Source of the DNA: Chryseobacterium oranimense
GTDB lineage: Bacteria; Bacteroidota; Bacteroidia; Flavobacteriales; Weeksellaceae
Direction of reading: 5' to 3'
Length of the DNA stretch: 64,000 bases
Assembly: GCF_025244725.1 (NCBI RefSeq)
Contig: NZ_CP104203.1
Span: 4,309,613 to 4,373,612, forward strand
The notes under the pieces were generated by a model that was not told the DNA's origin, did no database searches, and was given only the letters and a program-made list of their open reading frames with translations. The position numbers were made by a program, and so were the translations under genes. Position 1 is the first letter of the stretch. Each line of letters starts with the position of its first letter. This document shows, one piece after another, positions 16,775-24,957 of this stretch.

Positions 16775-18106
16775 ATGAAGAAAAATTTATCTGTCAGGCT
16801 GCTTTTCGGTGCGGCACTGGTTGCTTCTTTGGTCTCCTGCCGTTCGGAAGACTTTCTTAACAGTCATGAAGAGGCGCCACCTTCTAAATTCAGAGTATTT
16901 ACTGCTAAGGATAAAGAAGCCATTAATTATGGAAGAGGCTTTAAAACATTGCTTGAACATTATGACGATATTCATAAAGTTCAGCATACAGCACAGGCGG
17001 TTAGAAATGCATTGAAAAATTCGTTGGAAACCACAGACGAATATGTAGAAATGAGTATCCGTTCTCAGGATTTTACAACAAAAACGAATGAAAAGTTTAC
17101 ACTTTTCCCTTTAATTAAAAATCAGCAGGTTAACGGTATTATTATTGCCGTGCTAAAGAACAATGAAACCCAGGTAGAATTTTTAAAAATGTATCCTGAG
17201 GCAGAAAACTACAGTGAAATGCTGAAATTGTTCAGGGAAGCCTATCTGAAAAACACTTTACCACAAAGACTTACTGCTAAGGCAAACGGAGATTGCAGTT
17301 CTGACGGAACGCCTTGTGATACCGGAGAAGTTATTATTACTATGCCGGGGGCAGGAGGAGGATACACAGGTGGAACCTGGAATGGAGATACTCTTCCAAC
17401 TGGTGGATGCCTGCCTTATGAGAATTGTTTAAATCACGAAGGCGGAGGAGGTGAGGGAGGCGGACAAGGGCCTGAACCTGCAAGCCCTAATCAAGATATA
17501 ATTAATGAACTGAAAGACTATCCTTGCGCCCAAGATTTAGTTAAGCAATTACCAGACTTAAAAAATGATATTGCAGTAGCTATGAAAGGAATATTTAATA
17601 ATAATAAAGATTATAATATTATTTTTAAGGCAAAAAGTGGCTTAGGTATTGTAGATGGAACAACATTCTCATCTTTTTCAACAGAATTCGGAACTTTTAA
17701 AGCTACAATAAATTTAAATGATGATGTTTTAAGAAATGCAACGAAGGAATATATATTAGTAACGATGTATCATGAAGTGATTCATGCCTATTTGGATTAT
17801 GAAAAATTTAAATTGGGCGATACAGCATTTCAAGAACAATATCCGAGTGTAGTTGTGGGTTATGATTATGCAGCTGATGGGACTATGGTTAACAGATATA
17901 CTTTTATAGAAGGGCATCAACAACTAGGTACATTTTTGACAACACTTCAAAATATTGTGTCCAATTATAATCCTAGTCTTCCAACAGAAACGGTTAAAGC
18001 AATAGCTAAAGCTGGGATAACTACAATGACAATTGCAGAGAGGGACTTGAATCAAAATGAAAGAGATACATCTCTTGGAAAACAAAAAGGAACAAAGTGT
18101 CCATAA
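16775..18106 (+). CDS. Modular lipoprotein with Gly-rich linker and C-terminal HExxH metallopeptidase-like domain
   Basis: A 443-residue predicted lipoprotein (lipobox SLVSC, Cys22). Residues 23-165 form a head domain of unknown type. Residues about 170-240 are a low-complexity linker with paired cysteines and Gly runs (NHEGGGGEGGGQG). The tail from about 241 carries MYHEVIHAYLDYE, a zincin-type HExxH (His333, Glu334, His337) with a possible third ligand His in IEGHQQLG, resembling SprT/M48-like small peptidases. Base composition shifts to AT-rich near 17.5 kb, exactly where the tail begins, as seen in polymorphic toxins with swapped C-terminal modules. Two unknown exported genes and a gene remnant follow. 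The toxin interpretation is inference. Confidence 0.7.
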   Translation: MKKNLSVRLLFGAALVASLVSCRSEDFLNSHEEAPPSKFRVFTAKDKEAINYGRGFKTLLEHYDDIHKVQHTAQAVRNALKNSLETTDEYVEMSIRSQDFTTKTNEKFTLFPLIKNQQVNGIIIAVLKNNETQVEFLKMYPEAENYSEMLKLFREAYLKNTLPQRLTAKANGDCSSDGTPCDTGEVIITMPGAGGGYTGGTWNGDTLPTGGCLPYENCLNHEGGGGEGGGQGPEPASPNQDIINELKDYPCAQDLVKQLPDLKNDIAVAMKGIFNNNKDYNIIFKAKSGLGIVDGTTFSSFSTEFGTFKATINLNDDVLRNATKEYILVTMYHEVIHAYLDYEKFKLGDTAFQEQYPSVVVGYDYAADGTMVNRYTFIEGHQQLGTFLTTLQNIVSNYNPSLPTETVKAIAKAGITTMTIAERDLNQNERDTSLGKQKGTKCP

Positions 18107-18120
18107 GTAACTAAAATAAA

Positions 18121-19008
18121 ATGAAAATACTCTTATCAATATTATTATTTATTCCATGTTATATTTATTCTCAAGAATATTTTCTTTTGGATAATTTGAG
18201 AACAAATTTTAAAGTGAATGAATACACATTAGATACTCAGGAAATATATGATATCAAAAAAGATATCAATATATATAATGTATTTGTTTCTAAAAATCAT
18301 ATTTTATTAATTTCTGTACTTCCCGATTTAGATGAAAAAATACTTCCAAGAATGGAGGGAAGAGGTCAAAATTGGGTGCCTATTGATTACGAGAAAATAA
18401 AAAATAAAATTTTTTCTAAGGATAAACTACAAAATGTACTTGAGGAATGGATCATAAATAATAGTCCTGATAAGAAAACCTTACAGTATAAGTTGGTCAA
18501 AAAAGAAAATGGGAATTACTATGTGTCGAAAATGTGTTTAACAGAAGTTTTCAGTATTGGTAATTATAAGCATCCATTAGTTTCTTCCTATGGTACAATC
18601 AATACTGCAGAACAAAAAGTGACCATAAAAGAAATGGAAAAGAACTTTAAGCAGCAATTCCCTGAGAAAGCTTTTATAATGGACACGAGAAACGGAATTT
18701 TAAATAAACAATTGGATATTTCTTATAGTTTTAGAAACTATCTATCTAAAGAATATGCAATCAAGGGAAATAAGGCTTACCAGTTTTGGACTTTTGATGG
18801 ATGGTGGATGCATGATGGGTATGATGAACATCGTGGCATAGATCGTTTTTTATATATTCCAGATAAAGGAATTGTTGGTGGTTCTTATGATTTTTATTTC
18901 AGGCTTAAACCTAAAATCTCATCCAATGATTATTTTACTGTCTCGATAGATGATTTATGGAATAATATTATTAATGAAAAAATAATGATTGCTAAAGAAT
19001 TAAAATAA
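18121..19008 (+). CDS. Exported protein of unknown function downstream of the HExxH lipoprotein
   Basis: A 295-residue protein with a signal peptide (MKILLSILLFIPCYIYSQ). It is AT-rich in codon use and has no motif I recognise; aromatic-rich blocks (QFWTFDGWWMHDGYDEHRG) suggest an exported globular domain. It starts 15 bases after the lipoprotein stop, so the two are almost certainly co-transcribed. By position it is a candidate immunity or accessory protein for the HExxH domain. Confidence 0.6.
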   Translation: MKILLSILLFIPCYIYSQEYFLLDNLRTNFKVNEYTLDTQEIYDIKKDINIYNVFVSKNHILLISVLPDLDEKILPRMEGRGQNWVPIDYEKIKNKIFSKDKLQNVLEEWIINNSPDKKTLQYKLVKKENGNYYVSKMCLTEVFSIGNYKHPLVSSYGTINTAEQKVTIKEMEKNFKQQFPEKAFIMDTRNGILNKQLDISYSFRNYLSKEYAIKGNKAYQFWTFDGWWMHDGYDEHRGIDRFLYIPDKGIVGGSYDFYFRLKPKISSNDYFTVSIDDLWNNIINEKIMIAKELK

Positions 19009-19045
19009 ATAAACCTCTTCAGAGTCTTGTTTTAAATTACAAATA

Positions 19046-19370
19046 ATGAAAAAGATAGTAATATTATTTATATTGGTAACAAGTCTAATAGCATGCAAAG
19101 CACAGCAAACATATCCTCTTAATATAGATTTCGAAGAAATACCTCAAGGCTCTTATTTAAAAGATTTAAATGACGAATTAACACCATATATAGGAGAGTA
19201 TAAAGCTAATTTTGAAGGAAATGAAATTAGATTGTTTATTAGTAAAGAAACAATGAAATTTTTAATATCGTGCTAATGATATTGTAATTGATGATAGTAA
19301 GTGTCCACCGGGAACAGATATTAATATTTATTTGCCAGAAACAAAGGATTTGATTTTTACTAAACAGTAA
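19046..19370 (+). pseudogene. DUF6705-like lipoprotein remnant, internally deleted/frameshifted
   Basis: The first 76 codons (19046-19276) give a lipoprotein start (VTSLIAC, Cys17) and a DUF6705-like N-terminus (YPLNIDFEEIPQGSYLKDL, LTPYIGEYKANFEGNEI). The frame then stops. From 19266 another frame reads YRANDIVIDDSKCPPGTD and on to a terminal LPETKDLIFTKQ with stop at 19370, which resembles the C-terminal end of the same family. The middle of the protein appears missing. I read this as a decayed DUF6705 gene; the family assignment is from memory of its typical start and end motifs. Confidence 0.65.
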
Positions 19371-19897
19371 TGAAAGATTTAATATGTTTGAGTGTACTAT
19401 TATGTAGAACAAGGCAAGTTTATTGTCCAAAACTGGTGATATATACCATCTTTTGTTCTATTTTACTAATTTCTTGTGTGTCCAAAAAAAATACAGAAGA
19501 ATATATTCAGTTTAAGCATGAAAATATAATGGTGATAAAAGGAGATAAGCTTATAATCACTTTAATTCCTACAATAAGTAAAAGGAAAAAGTCAGTGATT
19601 GTAAAAACTTTAAAAAACAACGAACCATATGATAATAAGAGAATAACTAATGCTGAGTATAAGAAAATATATGAATTGGTAATAAAAACCAGTCAAAAAG
19701 ATATAGAGTTACCTCAAAGTCCCAACAGATTAGTTTCTATTGTGGATGGTGGAAATAATTCAATCATTATCAAAAAAGATTCAATTGAAAAAAAATTAAG
19801 TACACATGGTATTTCTAAGGAATATCATAGAAATTTTTTTGAAGCAGTTGAGCTTATTCTAAAGTCAGCAAAACTTACAGTTAATGATATTAATTAA
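19370..19897 (+). CDS. Small lipoprotein of unknown function, start uncertain
   Basis: The frame opens at ATG 19370, overlapping the remnant's stop, but its first 21 residues look untranslated. A GTG at 19436 begins a better lipoprotein signal (IYTIFCSILLISC), giving 153 residues. The mature part is Lys-rich with no recognised domain (SKRKKSVIVKTLKNNEPYD, VDGGNNSIIIKKDS). It is AT-rich like the other genes of this patch and is the last gene before the terminator. Possible immunity-like partner; not demonstrated. Confidence 0.55.
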   Translation: MKDLICLSVLLCRTRQVYCPKLVIYTIFCSILLISCVSKKNTEEYIQFKHENIMVIKGDKLIITLIPTISKRKKSVIVKTLKNNEPYDNKRITNAEYKKIYELVIKTSQKDIELPQSPNRLVSIVDGGNNSIIIKKDSIEKKLSTHGISKEYHRNFFEAVELILKSAKLTVNDIN

Positions 19898-19923
19898 ATA
19901 TTGAAAAGTATTAAACTAAAAGA

Positions 19924-19951
19924 AATAGGCTGTCTAACCAGACAGCCTATT
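19924..19951. terminator. Bidirectional terminator between the accessory patch and murA
   Basis: A perfect 12-bp stem (AATAGGCTGTCT / AGACAGCCTATT) with a 4-base loop between convergent genes. Confidence 0.8.
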
Positions 19952-19971
19952 CTATTAATAAATATAATATT

Positions 19972-21279
19972 CTAAATTCTCTCAATATCCGCTCCAATCG
20001 CTTTCAGTCTTCCGTCGATATTTTCATATCCTCTGTCAATCTGTTCAATATTGTGGATGATGGATTTTCCTTCTGCGGAAAGTGCTGCGATAAGAAGTGC
20101 ATTTCCGGCTCTGATATCCGGGGAAACCATGGTTGTTCCTCTCAACGGCGCTTCCTGGTTCATTCCGATTACCGTAGCCCTGTGCGGATCACATAAAATG
20201 ATCTGGGCACCCATATCGATTAATTTATCTACGAAGAATAACCTCGATTCAAACATTTTCTGATGTACCAGAAGGCTTCCTTTTGCCTGAGTGGCCACTA
20301 CCAGAATAATAGATAATAAATCCGGTGTAAATCCAGGCCATGGAGCATCCGAAATGGTAAGGATAGATCCGTCGATAAATTTCTGGATCTTATAGTTTTC
20401 CTGAGCAGGGATAAATATATCGTCATTACTCTGTTCAAGCTGGATCCCTAATTTTCTGAAAGTGTTAGGAATAACGCCAAGCTGGCTCCAGTTTACATTT
20501 TTAATGGTAATTTCAGATTTCGTCATGGCAGCAAGACCAATCCATGATCCGATTTCCACCATATCCGGAAGCATAGTATGCTCCGTACCGCGAAGATGCT
20601 CTACTCCTTCAATCGTAAGAAGGTTGGAGCCTATTCCGGATATATTGGCGCCCATTCTGTTCAGCATTTTGCAAAGTTGCTGAAGATAAGGTTCGCATGC
20701 GGCATTATAAATTCTCGTTTTTCCTTTGGCAAGCGTTGCAGCCATTACAATATTGGCCGTTCCGGTAACCGAAGCCTCTTCCAGAAGAATAAATTTTCCT
20801 CTGAGCTCTTTGGCTTTTAATGAATAGAAATATTCCTCTTCATCATAATTGAATTCAGCGCCAAGTTCCACAAGTCCCTGGAAATGGGTATCCAGTCTTC
20901 TTCTTCCGATCTTATCACCTCCCGGAGTCGGCATATAAGCTTCACCATAACGGGCCAGCATAGGCCCCATCAGCATAATGGATCCTCTCAGTTTGGCGCC
21001 GTCTTTTTTAAATTCATGGGATTTGATATAATCAAAATTAACCTTGTCTGCCTTGAAAGTAAAATCACCATGGCCATTCTTGGTTACTTTGACTCCAAAA
21101 TCACCCAGGATCTCAATTAATCTATTGACATCGTGGATGTCCGGAATGTTTTTAATTCTTACCTCTTCATCTGTTAACAGGACAGCGCATAAAATTTGTA
21201 AGGCTTCATTCTTAGCCCCTTGTGGAGTAATTTCCCCATGCAGTCTTTTCCCTCCTCTTATCTGAAATGTTCCACTCAT
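19972..21279 (-). CDS. murA: UDP-N-acetylglucosamine 1-carboxyvinyltransferase with Asp at the catalytic Cys position
   Basis: MurA transfers enolpyruvyl from PEP to UDP-GlcNAc, the first committed step of peptidoglycan synthesis. The 435-residue protein has the inverse beta-alpha barrel signatures PQGAKNEALQILCAVLL, the active-site loop MPTPGGDKIGRRRLDTHFQGL, TGTANIVMAATLAKGKT, and DIRAGNALLIAALSAEG. The loop residue equivalent to E. coli Cys115, the nucleophile alkylated by fosfomycin, is Asp122 here (GAT codon on the minus strand at 20914-20916). Cys-to-Asp MurA enzymes stay active and are fosfomycin-resistant in Mycobacterium and Chlamydia. The start overlaps the upstream DUF4290 stop by one base, indicating translational coupling. 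Confidence 0.95.
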   Translation of the reverse strand: MSGTFQIRGGKRLHGEITPQGAKNEALQILCAVLLTDEEVRIKNIPDIHDVNRLIEILGDFGVKVTKNGHGDFTFKADKVNFDYIKSHEFKKDGAKLRGSIMLMGPMLARYGEAYMPTPGGDKIGRRRLDTHFQGLVELGAEFNYDEEEYFYSLKAKELRGKFILLEEASVTGTANIVMAATLAKGKTRIYNAACEPYLQQLCKMLNRMGANISGIGSNLLTIEGVEHLRGTEHTMLPDMVEIGSWIGLAAMTKSEITIKNVNWSQLGVIPNTFRKLGIQLEQSNDDIFIPAQENYKIQKFIDGSILTISDAPWPGFTPDLLSIILVVATQAKGSLLVHQKMFESRLFFVDKLIDMGAQIILCDPHRATVIGMNQEAPLRGTTMVSPDIRAGNALLIAALSAEGKSIIHNIEQIDRGYENIDGRLKAIGADIERI

Positions 21280-21956
21280 TACTTTCTGTTTTTATGGTTG
21301 TTGTTATGCCTTCTCTTGTTGGTCTGGTTTTTATTATTGTTGTTGTTATTATTGCTGTTCCTGCCGCTGTTATTGCTGTTATTTCTGCCGCTGTTGTTAT
21401 TGCTGGTGTAATAGATCTTGCTTTTTTCAAGAGATTCTATTCCCGTAAGATCCAGCCTGTTTTCAGAAAGCTCTTTCAGGTGGCGGAAAATAACGTCGTC
21501 CGTTACATGTTCCTTATTATATACATTATAAGACTTTTTCATATTGTTGGCAATCACTTCGATCAGGGCTTCTTTTTCGTCGCCCGGTTCCAGTTCAATG
21601 GCCTTTTCTATCAGTTGAAGAATACTTTTTCCGTAAAATTTGAAATCTCCCTGAAGTTTAGGATATTCCATTCTTTTGGGTTTCTCGGCCAGCTGTTCTC
21701 TGGTAGGAAAAGGATATGGTGAATCTACATCAAGATCATATTCTGCTAAAATGAAAAGATGATCCCAAAGTTTATGCTTGTAATTTTCTTCGTCACGGAG
21801 CTGAGGGTTTCTCTGACCCATAAAATCGATAATGGCCATAGCCATTTCACTCCTTTCCTCTTTGGTAGGGAGCTCTTTGCAGCGCTCAACCAGCTGCTGT
21901 ATAATTCTGCCATATTCCGGCATATGAAGCTGAGTTTTTTGGGTGTTATATTCCAT
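21279..21956 (-). CDS. DUF4290 protein with Asn-rich tail
   Basis: A 225-residue cytoplasmic protein. The first 165 residues match DUF4290, a Bacteroidota family (MEYNTQKTQLHMPEYGRIIQQ, KLWDHLFILAEYDLDVDSPYPFP, EYPKLQGDFKFYGKSI, VIANNMKKSYNVYN). The last 40 residues are a low-complexity Asn/Arg/Lys tail, suggestive of RNA or nucleic-acid contact. ATG 21956 is preferred over an in-frame TTG three codons earlier, because a TATATTTG promoter box ends only 6 bases upstream of it. It overlaps murA by one base, a conserved-looking pairing with cell-wall synthesis; function unknown. Confidence 0.85.
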   Translation of the reverse strand: MEYNTQKTQLHMPEYGRIIQQLVERCKELPTKEERSEMAMAIIDFMGQRNPQLRDEENYKHKLWDHLFILAEYDLDVDSPYPFPTREQLAEKPKRMEYPKLQGDFKFYGKSILQLIEKAIELEPGDEKEALIEVIANNMKKSYNVYNKEHVTDDVIFRHLKELSENRLDLTGIESLEKSKIYYTSNNNSGRNNSNNSGRNSNNNNNNNKNQTNKRRHNNNHKNRK

Positions 21957-21962
21957 AGTATG

Positions 21963-21970
21963 CAAATATA
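21963..21970 (-). promoter_or_regulatory. -7 box of the DUF4290-murA operon (near-leaderless)
   Basis: Minus-strand TATATTTG matches TAnnTTTG and ends 6 bases before the ATG at 21956, implying a very short or absent 5' leader. Confidence 0.45.
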
Positions 21971-22142
21971 TGGATTAAAAGAAAAATTGTTTTGAAAATA
22001 TTAAAAGTTTATGATTTTTTAATGAAAATTATATGCGGTTATTGAGGGAGATTTTATAATGAGGATTAAAAAAATATACATTTTTTATACTTTATTTCAA
22101 TAAAATTGTAATTTAGTTGATAGATTAATAATTAAAATAAGT

Positions 22143-23576
22143 ATGAAAAAAACACATTTATTAGTTTCGATACTGGCTTTAACATTGTTTAATTCCTGCC
22201 GGAACAGTGATGAAAATGACAATGAAAGCCTTACCAAGCAGGAAGTTCATTCCAAAATTGTCAATGTTACCAATCATGACGGTCGTCCCTTCAGTACCGG
22301 AAGCGGATCTGCAACCGGGAAGTTTGTATCTGGTCCCGGAGGCGGTGTTCTTATGCAGGGCTTTTACTGGGATGTACCCGAAGGTGGAAACTGGTGGAAT
22401 ACTGTAAAAGACAAACTTACAGCATGGTCAGATTCAGGAATCAGTGCAGTATGGCTTCCGCCGGCTTCCAAAGCACAGAATGGAGCTTATTCCATGGGAT
22501 ATGACCCTACAGACTACTATGATTTCGGAAATTTTAACCAGAACGGAAGTGTGGAAACCCGTTTTGGATCCCGCGCTGAACTGGAAGCGTTAATTACAAA
22601 AGCTCACGCAGAAAACATGCAGGTTTACGCAGATATAGTAATTAATCATAACAGTGGCGGCCAGTCTCAGGCCAATCCTTATACCGGGACAAATACCTGG
22701 ACCGATTTTTCAGGAGTCGCTTCCGGAAAATTTCCAAGAAGTTATAATGATTTTTACAAAAATTCTTACGGGAATAATGATGAAGGCTCTTTTGGAGGAT
22801 TCCCGGATCTTTGCCATGCTAATCCTTATGTACAGGACTGGTTGTGGGGAAGAGACGATTCTGTCGGGAAATATTATAAAAATGTTATGAAATTTGATGG
22901 CTGGAGATTTGACTATGTGAAAGGTTTCGGACCCTGGGTGGTTAACAACTGGAACTCAAACGTAGGCGGATTCTCCGTTGGTGAATTGTGGGATTCCAAT
23001 GTGAATACTTTAGAATGGTGGGCTAATAATGCCAACAGTTCCGTATTCGATTTCGCTGCTTACTATAAAATGGATGAGGCCTTCGACAACGGAAACCTTA
23101 ATGTTCTGAATGATGATATGATGTGGAAAAGAAACCCTTATAAAGCAGTAACCTTTGTTGCCAATCATGATACCGATATTATCAACAATAAAATGCCGGC
23201 TTATGCTTACATCCTGACCCATGAAGGATATCCTACCATCTTTTACCGTGATTATGAAGAATGGTTAAATAAAGAAAGGCTGAATAATCTGATCTGGATC
23301 CATAATAATAAGGCCACAGGAACAACTTCCATATTATATACGGATAATGATGAATATATTGCAAGACGTAACGGCTATAACGGAAATCCGGGGCTTGTAG
23401 TCTATATCAATAACTCATCCAGCTGGCAGGAAAGATGGATAGAAACGAACTGGAGCAGCCAGCAGATAAAAGATTTTACAGGTAACTCAAACTGGTATCC
23501 TACTACACAAGGGGATAAATGGGTGAAAATCCAGGCACCGCCAAACAGCTATTCAGTATGGTCACTGAACCAATAA
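22143..23576 (+). CDS. Alpha-amylase, GH13 (archaeal/plant-like subfamily), lipoprotein
   Basis: A 477-residue predicted lipoprotein (lipobox LFNSC, Cys19) with a GH13 (beta/alpha)8 barrel that hydrolyses alpha-1,4-glucans outside the inner membrane. Barrel motifs: VLMQGFYWDVPEGGNWW at the start, DIVINHNSGG (region I), WRFDYVKG with nucleophile Asp257 (region II), VGELWD with acid/base Glu281 (region III) and VANHDTD with Asp343 (region IV). The wording of these motifs, including ASKAQNGAYSMGYDPTDYYD and EGYPTIFYRDYEEWLNKERL, is strikingly like the Thermococcales and plant amylases (GH13_7/GH13_6). It has a terminator and no susC/susD neighbours. Confidence 0.92.
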   Translation: MKKTHLLVSILALTLFNSCRNSDENDNESLTKQEVHSKIVNVTNHDGRPFSTGSGSATGKFVSGPGGGVLMQGFYWDVPEGGNWWNTVKDKLTAWSDSGISAVWLPPASKAQNGAYSMGYDPTDYYDFGNFNQNGSVETRFGSRAELEALITKAHAENMQVYADIVINHNSGGQSQANPYTGTNTWTDFSGVASGKFPRSYNDFYKNSYGNNDEGSFGGFPDLCHANPYVQDWLWGRDDSVGKYYKNVMKFDGWRFDYVKGFGPWVVNNWNSNVGGFSVGELWDSNVNTLEWWANNANSSVFDFAAYYKMDEAFDNGNLNVLNDDMMWKRNPYKAVTFVANHDTDIINNKMPAYAYILTHEGYPTIFYRDYEEWLNKERLNNLIWIHNNKATGTTSILYTDNDEYIARRNGYNGNPGLVVYINNSSSWQERWIETNWSSQQIKDFTGNSNWYPTTQGDKWVKIQAPPNSYSVWSLNQ

Positions 23577-23589
23577 AATAAGAGTAAAA

Positions 23590-23622
23590 AAAGCAAAGAT
23601 GAACCGATTCATCTTTGCTTTT
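23590..23622 (+). terminator. Terminator after the amylase gene
   Basis: A perfect 14-bp stem (AAAGCAAAGATGAA / TTCATCTTTGCTTT) with a 4-base loop and T tract. Confidence 0.88.
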
Positions 23623-23647
23623 AAATTTTCAGGAAATATATATATAA

Positions 23648-23715
23648 ATTAGGAACGGGCTTTAGCCCGTTTTTTCATTTCAGAAAAATCCATTGGCTTT
23701 AGCCAAAACTTAATT
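23648..23715. repeat. Intergenic element with two GGCTTTAGCC hairpins
   Basis: Two related palindromes share the centre GGCTTTAGCC: AACGGGCTTTAGCCCGTT (23654-23671, followed by T residues) and TTGGCTTTAGCCAA (23693-23706). This looks like an interspersed palindromic element of flavobacterial genomes. The first hairpin may act as an extra terminator. Confidence 0.5.
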
Positions 23716-23746
23716 CCCGGTTTATAGTGACAATATTTACTAGAAA

Positions 23747-24160
23747 TTAAACTTCAATAAATTTTTTCTTTTGATCACGGTCCGGAAGGAAACATTTCTG
23801 GTTGGCTAGCTTCATTCTGTTTTCTGAAACAACATTATATATTTTATCACTTAAAAAAGCAGGGATTATTTTCCCGGCAGCCGCCAGTTTGTAGACTCCT
23901 CCCAATAGTTCAGCAACCTTCAGAATAGCCCTTGATTTTGTGAGGTAATATTGTTGAGGCTTCCACAAGTAAAGCGTATTAAATACTTTAGTTTCCAGGC
24001 TTCTTTCAGAAAGGAATTTCTGCCCGAAATCAGACTGCAGTGAAGCAAACATAAATTTGTCATTTTTATCCCTTTCCAGAATCCACTGTACCCAGAAATT
24101 GCAGACACCGCAGTCGCCGTCAAAAAATACAATATGCTTATCTTCCCACTTCTCCTTCAT
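23747..24160 (-). CDS. Thiol-disulfide oxidoreductase-like DCC family protein (DUF393)
   Basis: A 137-residue protein with the family's defining N-terminal motif IVFFDGDCGVCNFWVQWILERD, i.e. DxxCxxC, a thioredoxin-like CxxC site. LYLWKPQQYYLTKSRAILKVAELLGG and the YNVVSENR end are also typical. Substrate unknown. It is 12 bases downstream of a haem-binding protein gene on the minus strand, so the two may share a transcript and redox or haem context. Confidence 0.9.
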   Translation of the reverse strand: MKEKWEDKHIVFFDGDCGVCNFWVQWILERDKNDKFMFASLQSDFGQKFLSERSLETKVFNTLYLWKPQQYYLTKSRAILKVAELLGGVYKLAAAGKIIPAFLSDKIYNVVSENRMKLANQKCFLPDRDQKKKFIEV

Positions 24161-24172
24161 AACATTTGATTT

Positions 24173-24634
24173 TTAAAATACCATTTTTCTGTCTGTTTCT
24201 TCCTTTACTTTTTTAAAATATTCTATCAGTTGCTTACGCTGTTCTGCAGTAAGTTTGGCATCCTGATGCCCTACATAGTAAGATTCCAGAGGCATTTCCT
24301 CTTTTACAATCATTTCTATGCATTCTTCCAGTTTATGAGACTGTATTTTAGGTTCGTATACAGCAAAGGTAGAGAAATTAAGCTCCTTTCTGCCTTCGTC
24401 AATATGATTTTTAACAAACCATGAAGCTGGTGAAATACTTGCATACCAGGGATATCGGGTTTCATTGGAATGACAGTCGTAGCAGGAAGTGCTGATGATT
24501 TTTGCAATGGGTTCCGGAGTCTTCTTGATCCTCAGGAAATCCATCCCCGGAGTAGGGGCCGGATTGGTTTTGTCGATCGGGAAAAACTGTATAATAATAA
24601 ATGCAACAAGCAGTACAACCAGAATTTTTTTCAT
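24173..24634 (-). CDS. Haem-binding domain protein (cytochrome c-like CxxCH)
   Basis: A 153-residue exported protein with an N-terminal membrane segment (KKILVVLLVAFIIIQFFPI). The centre carries CYDCHSNETRYPWYASISPASWFVKNHIDEGRKELNFS, the signature of the Haem_bd family: a CxxCH haem-attachment site followed by the PWY...P..W...HI.EGR.ELNFS block. It probably sits in the periplasm anchored by its N-terminus. Its partner gene encodes a DCC protein. Whether it carries electrons or senses haem is not known. Confidence 0.9.
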   Translation of the reverse strand: MKKILVVLLVAFIIIQFFPIDKTNPAPTPGMDFLRIKKTPEPIAKIISTSCYDCHSNETRYPWYASISPASWFVKNHIDEGRKELNFSTFAVYEPKIQSHKLEECIEMIVKEEMPLESYYVGHQDAKLTAEQRKQLIEYFKKVKEETDRKMVF

Positions 24635-24957
24635 ATCATTTTATTCTTAAAAGATAAAAATAATCAAATTTTATTAAATCAGAATAGACTGATTATCAAA
24701 ATATAAAATCCACATTTGAATGATTCTAAATATGATCATTTGCTTTTGCTTTTTATACATCTGCTCTTGAATTTTTACTAACTTAATTGCATTATTTAAT
24801 CTTTTAACACCATGCCTTAAGCAACTTAATAAAAATCATAAATTATAGTTTTTAACTATTGTTTAAATAAAAATTAATAGATTGTATTTATTATTTAAGC
24901 TTTGTAAGTTTGTCAGGTATTAAAATAAACTGTATTAATAACATAAAAATTAACTAT
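24635..24957. promoter_or_regulatory. Divergent regulatory region upstream of katG
   Basis: This 323-bp AT-rich spacer has a TAAGCTTTG sequence (24896-24904), near the -7 consensus but with one extra base, about 55 bases before the katG ATG. A perfect ATAGTT / AACTAT inverted repeat (24845-24859) lies just upstream and could be an operator. No gene is seen. Confidence 0.4.

Noticed and set aside
21220..21430. Leucine-rich frames antisense to the DUF4290 C-terminus
   Set aside because: They arise from reading the Asn/Thr-rich tail codons on the other strand; long low-complexity mirror frames are expected there.
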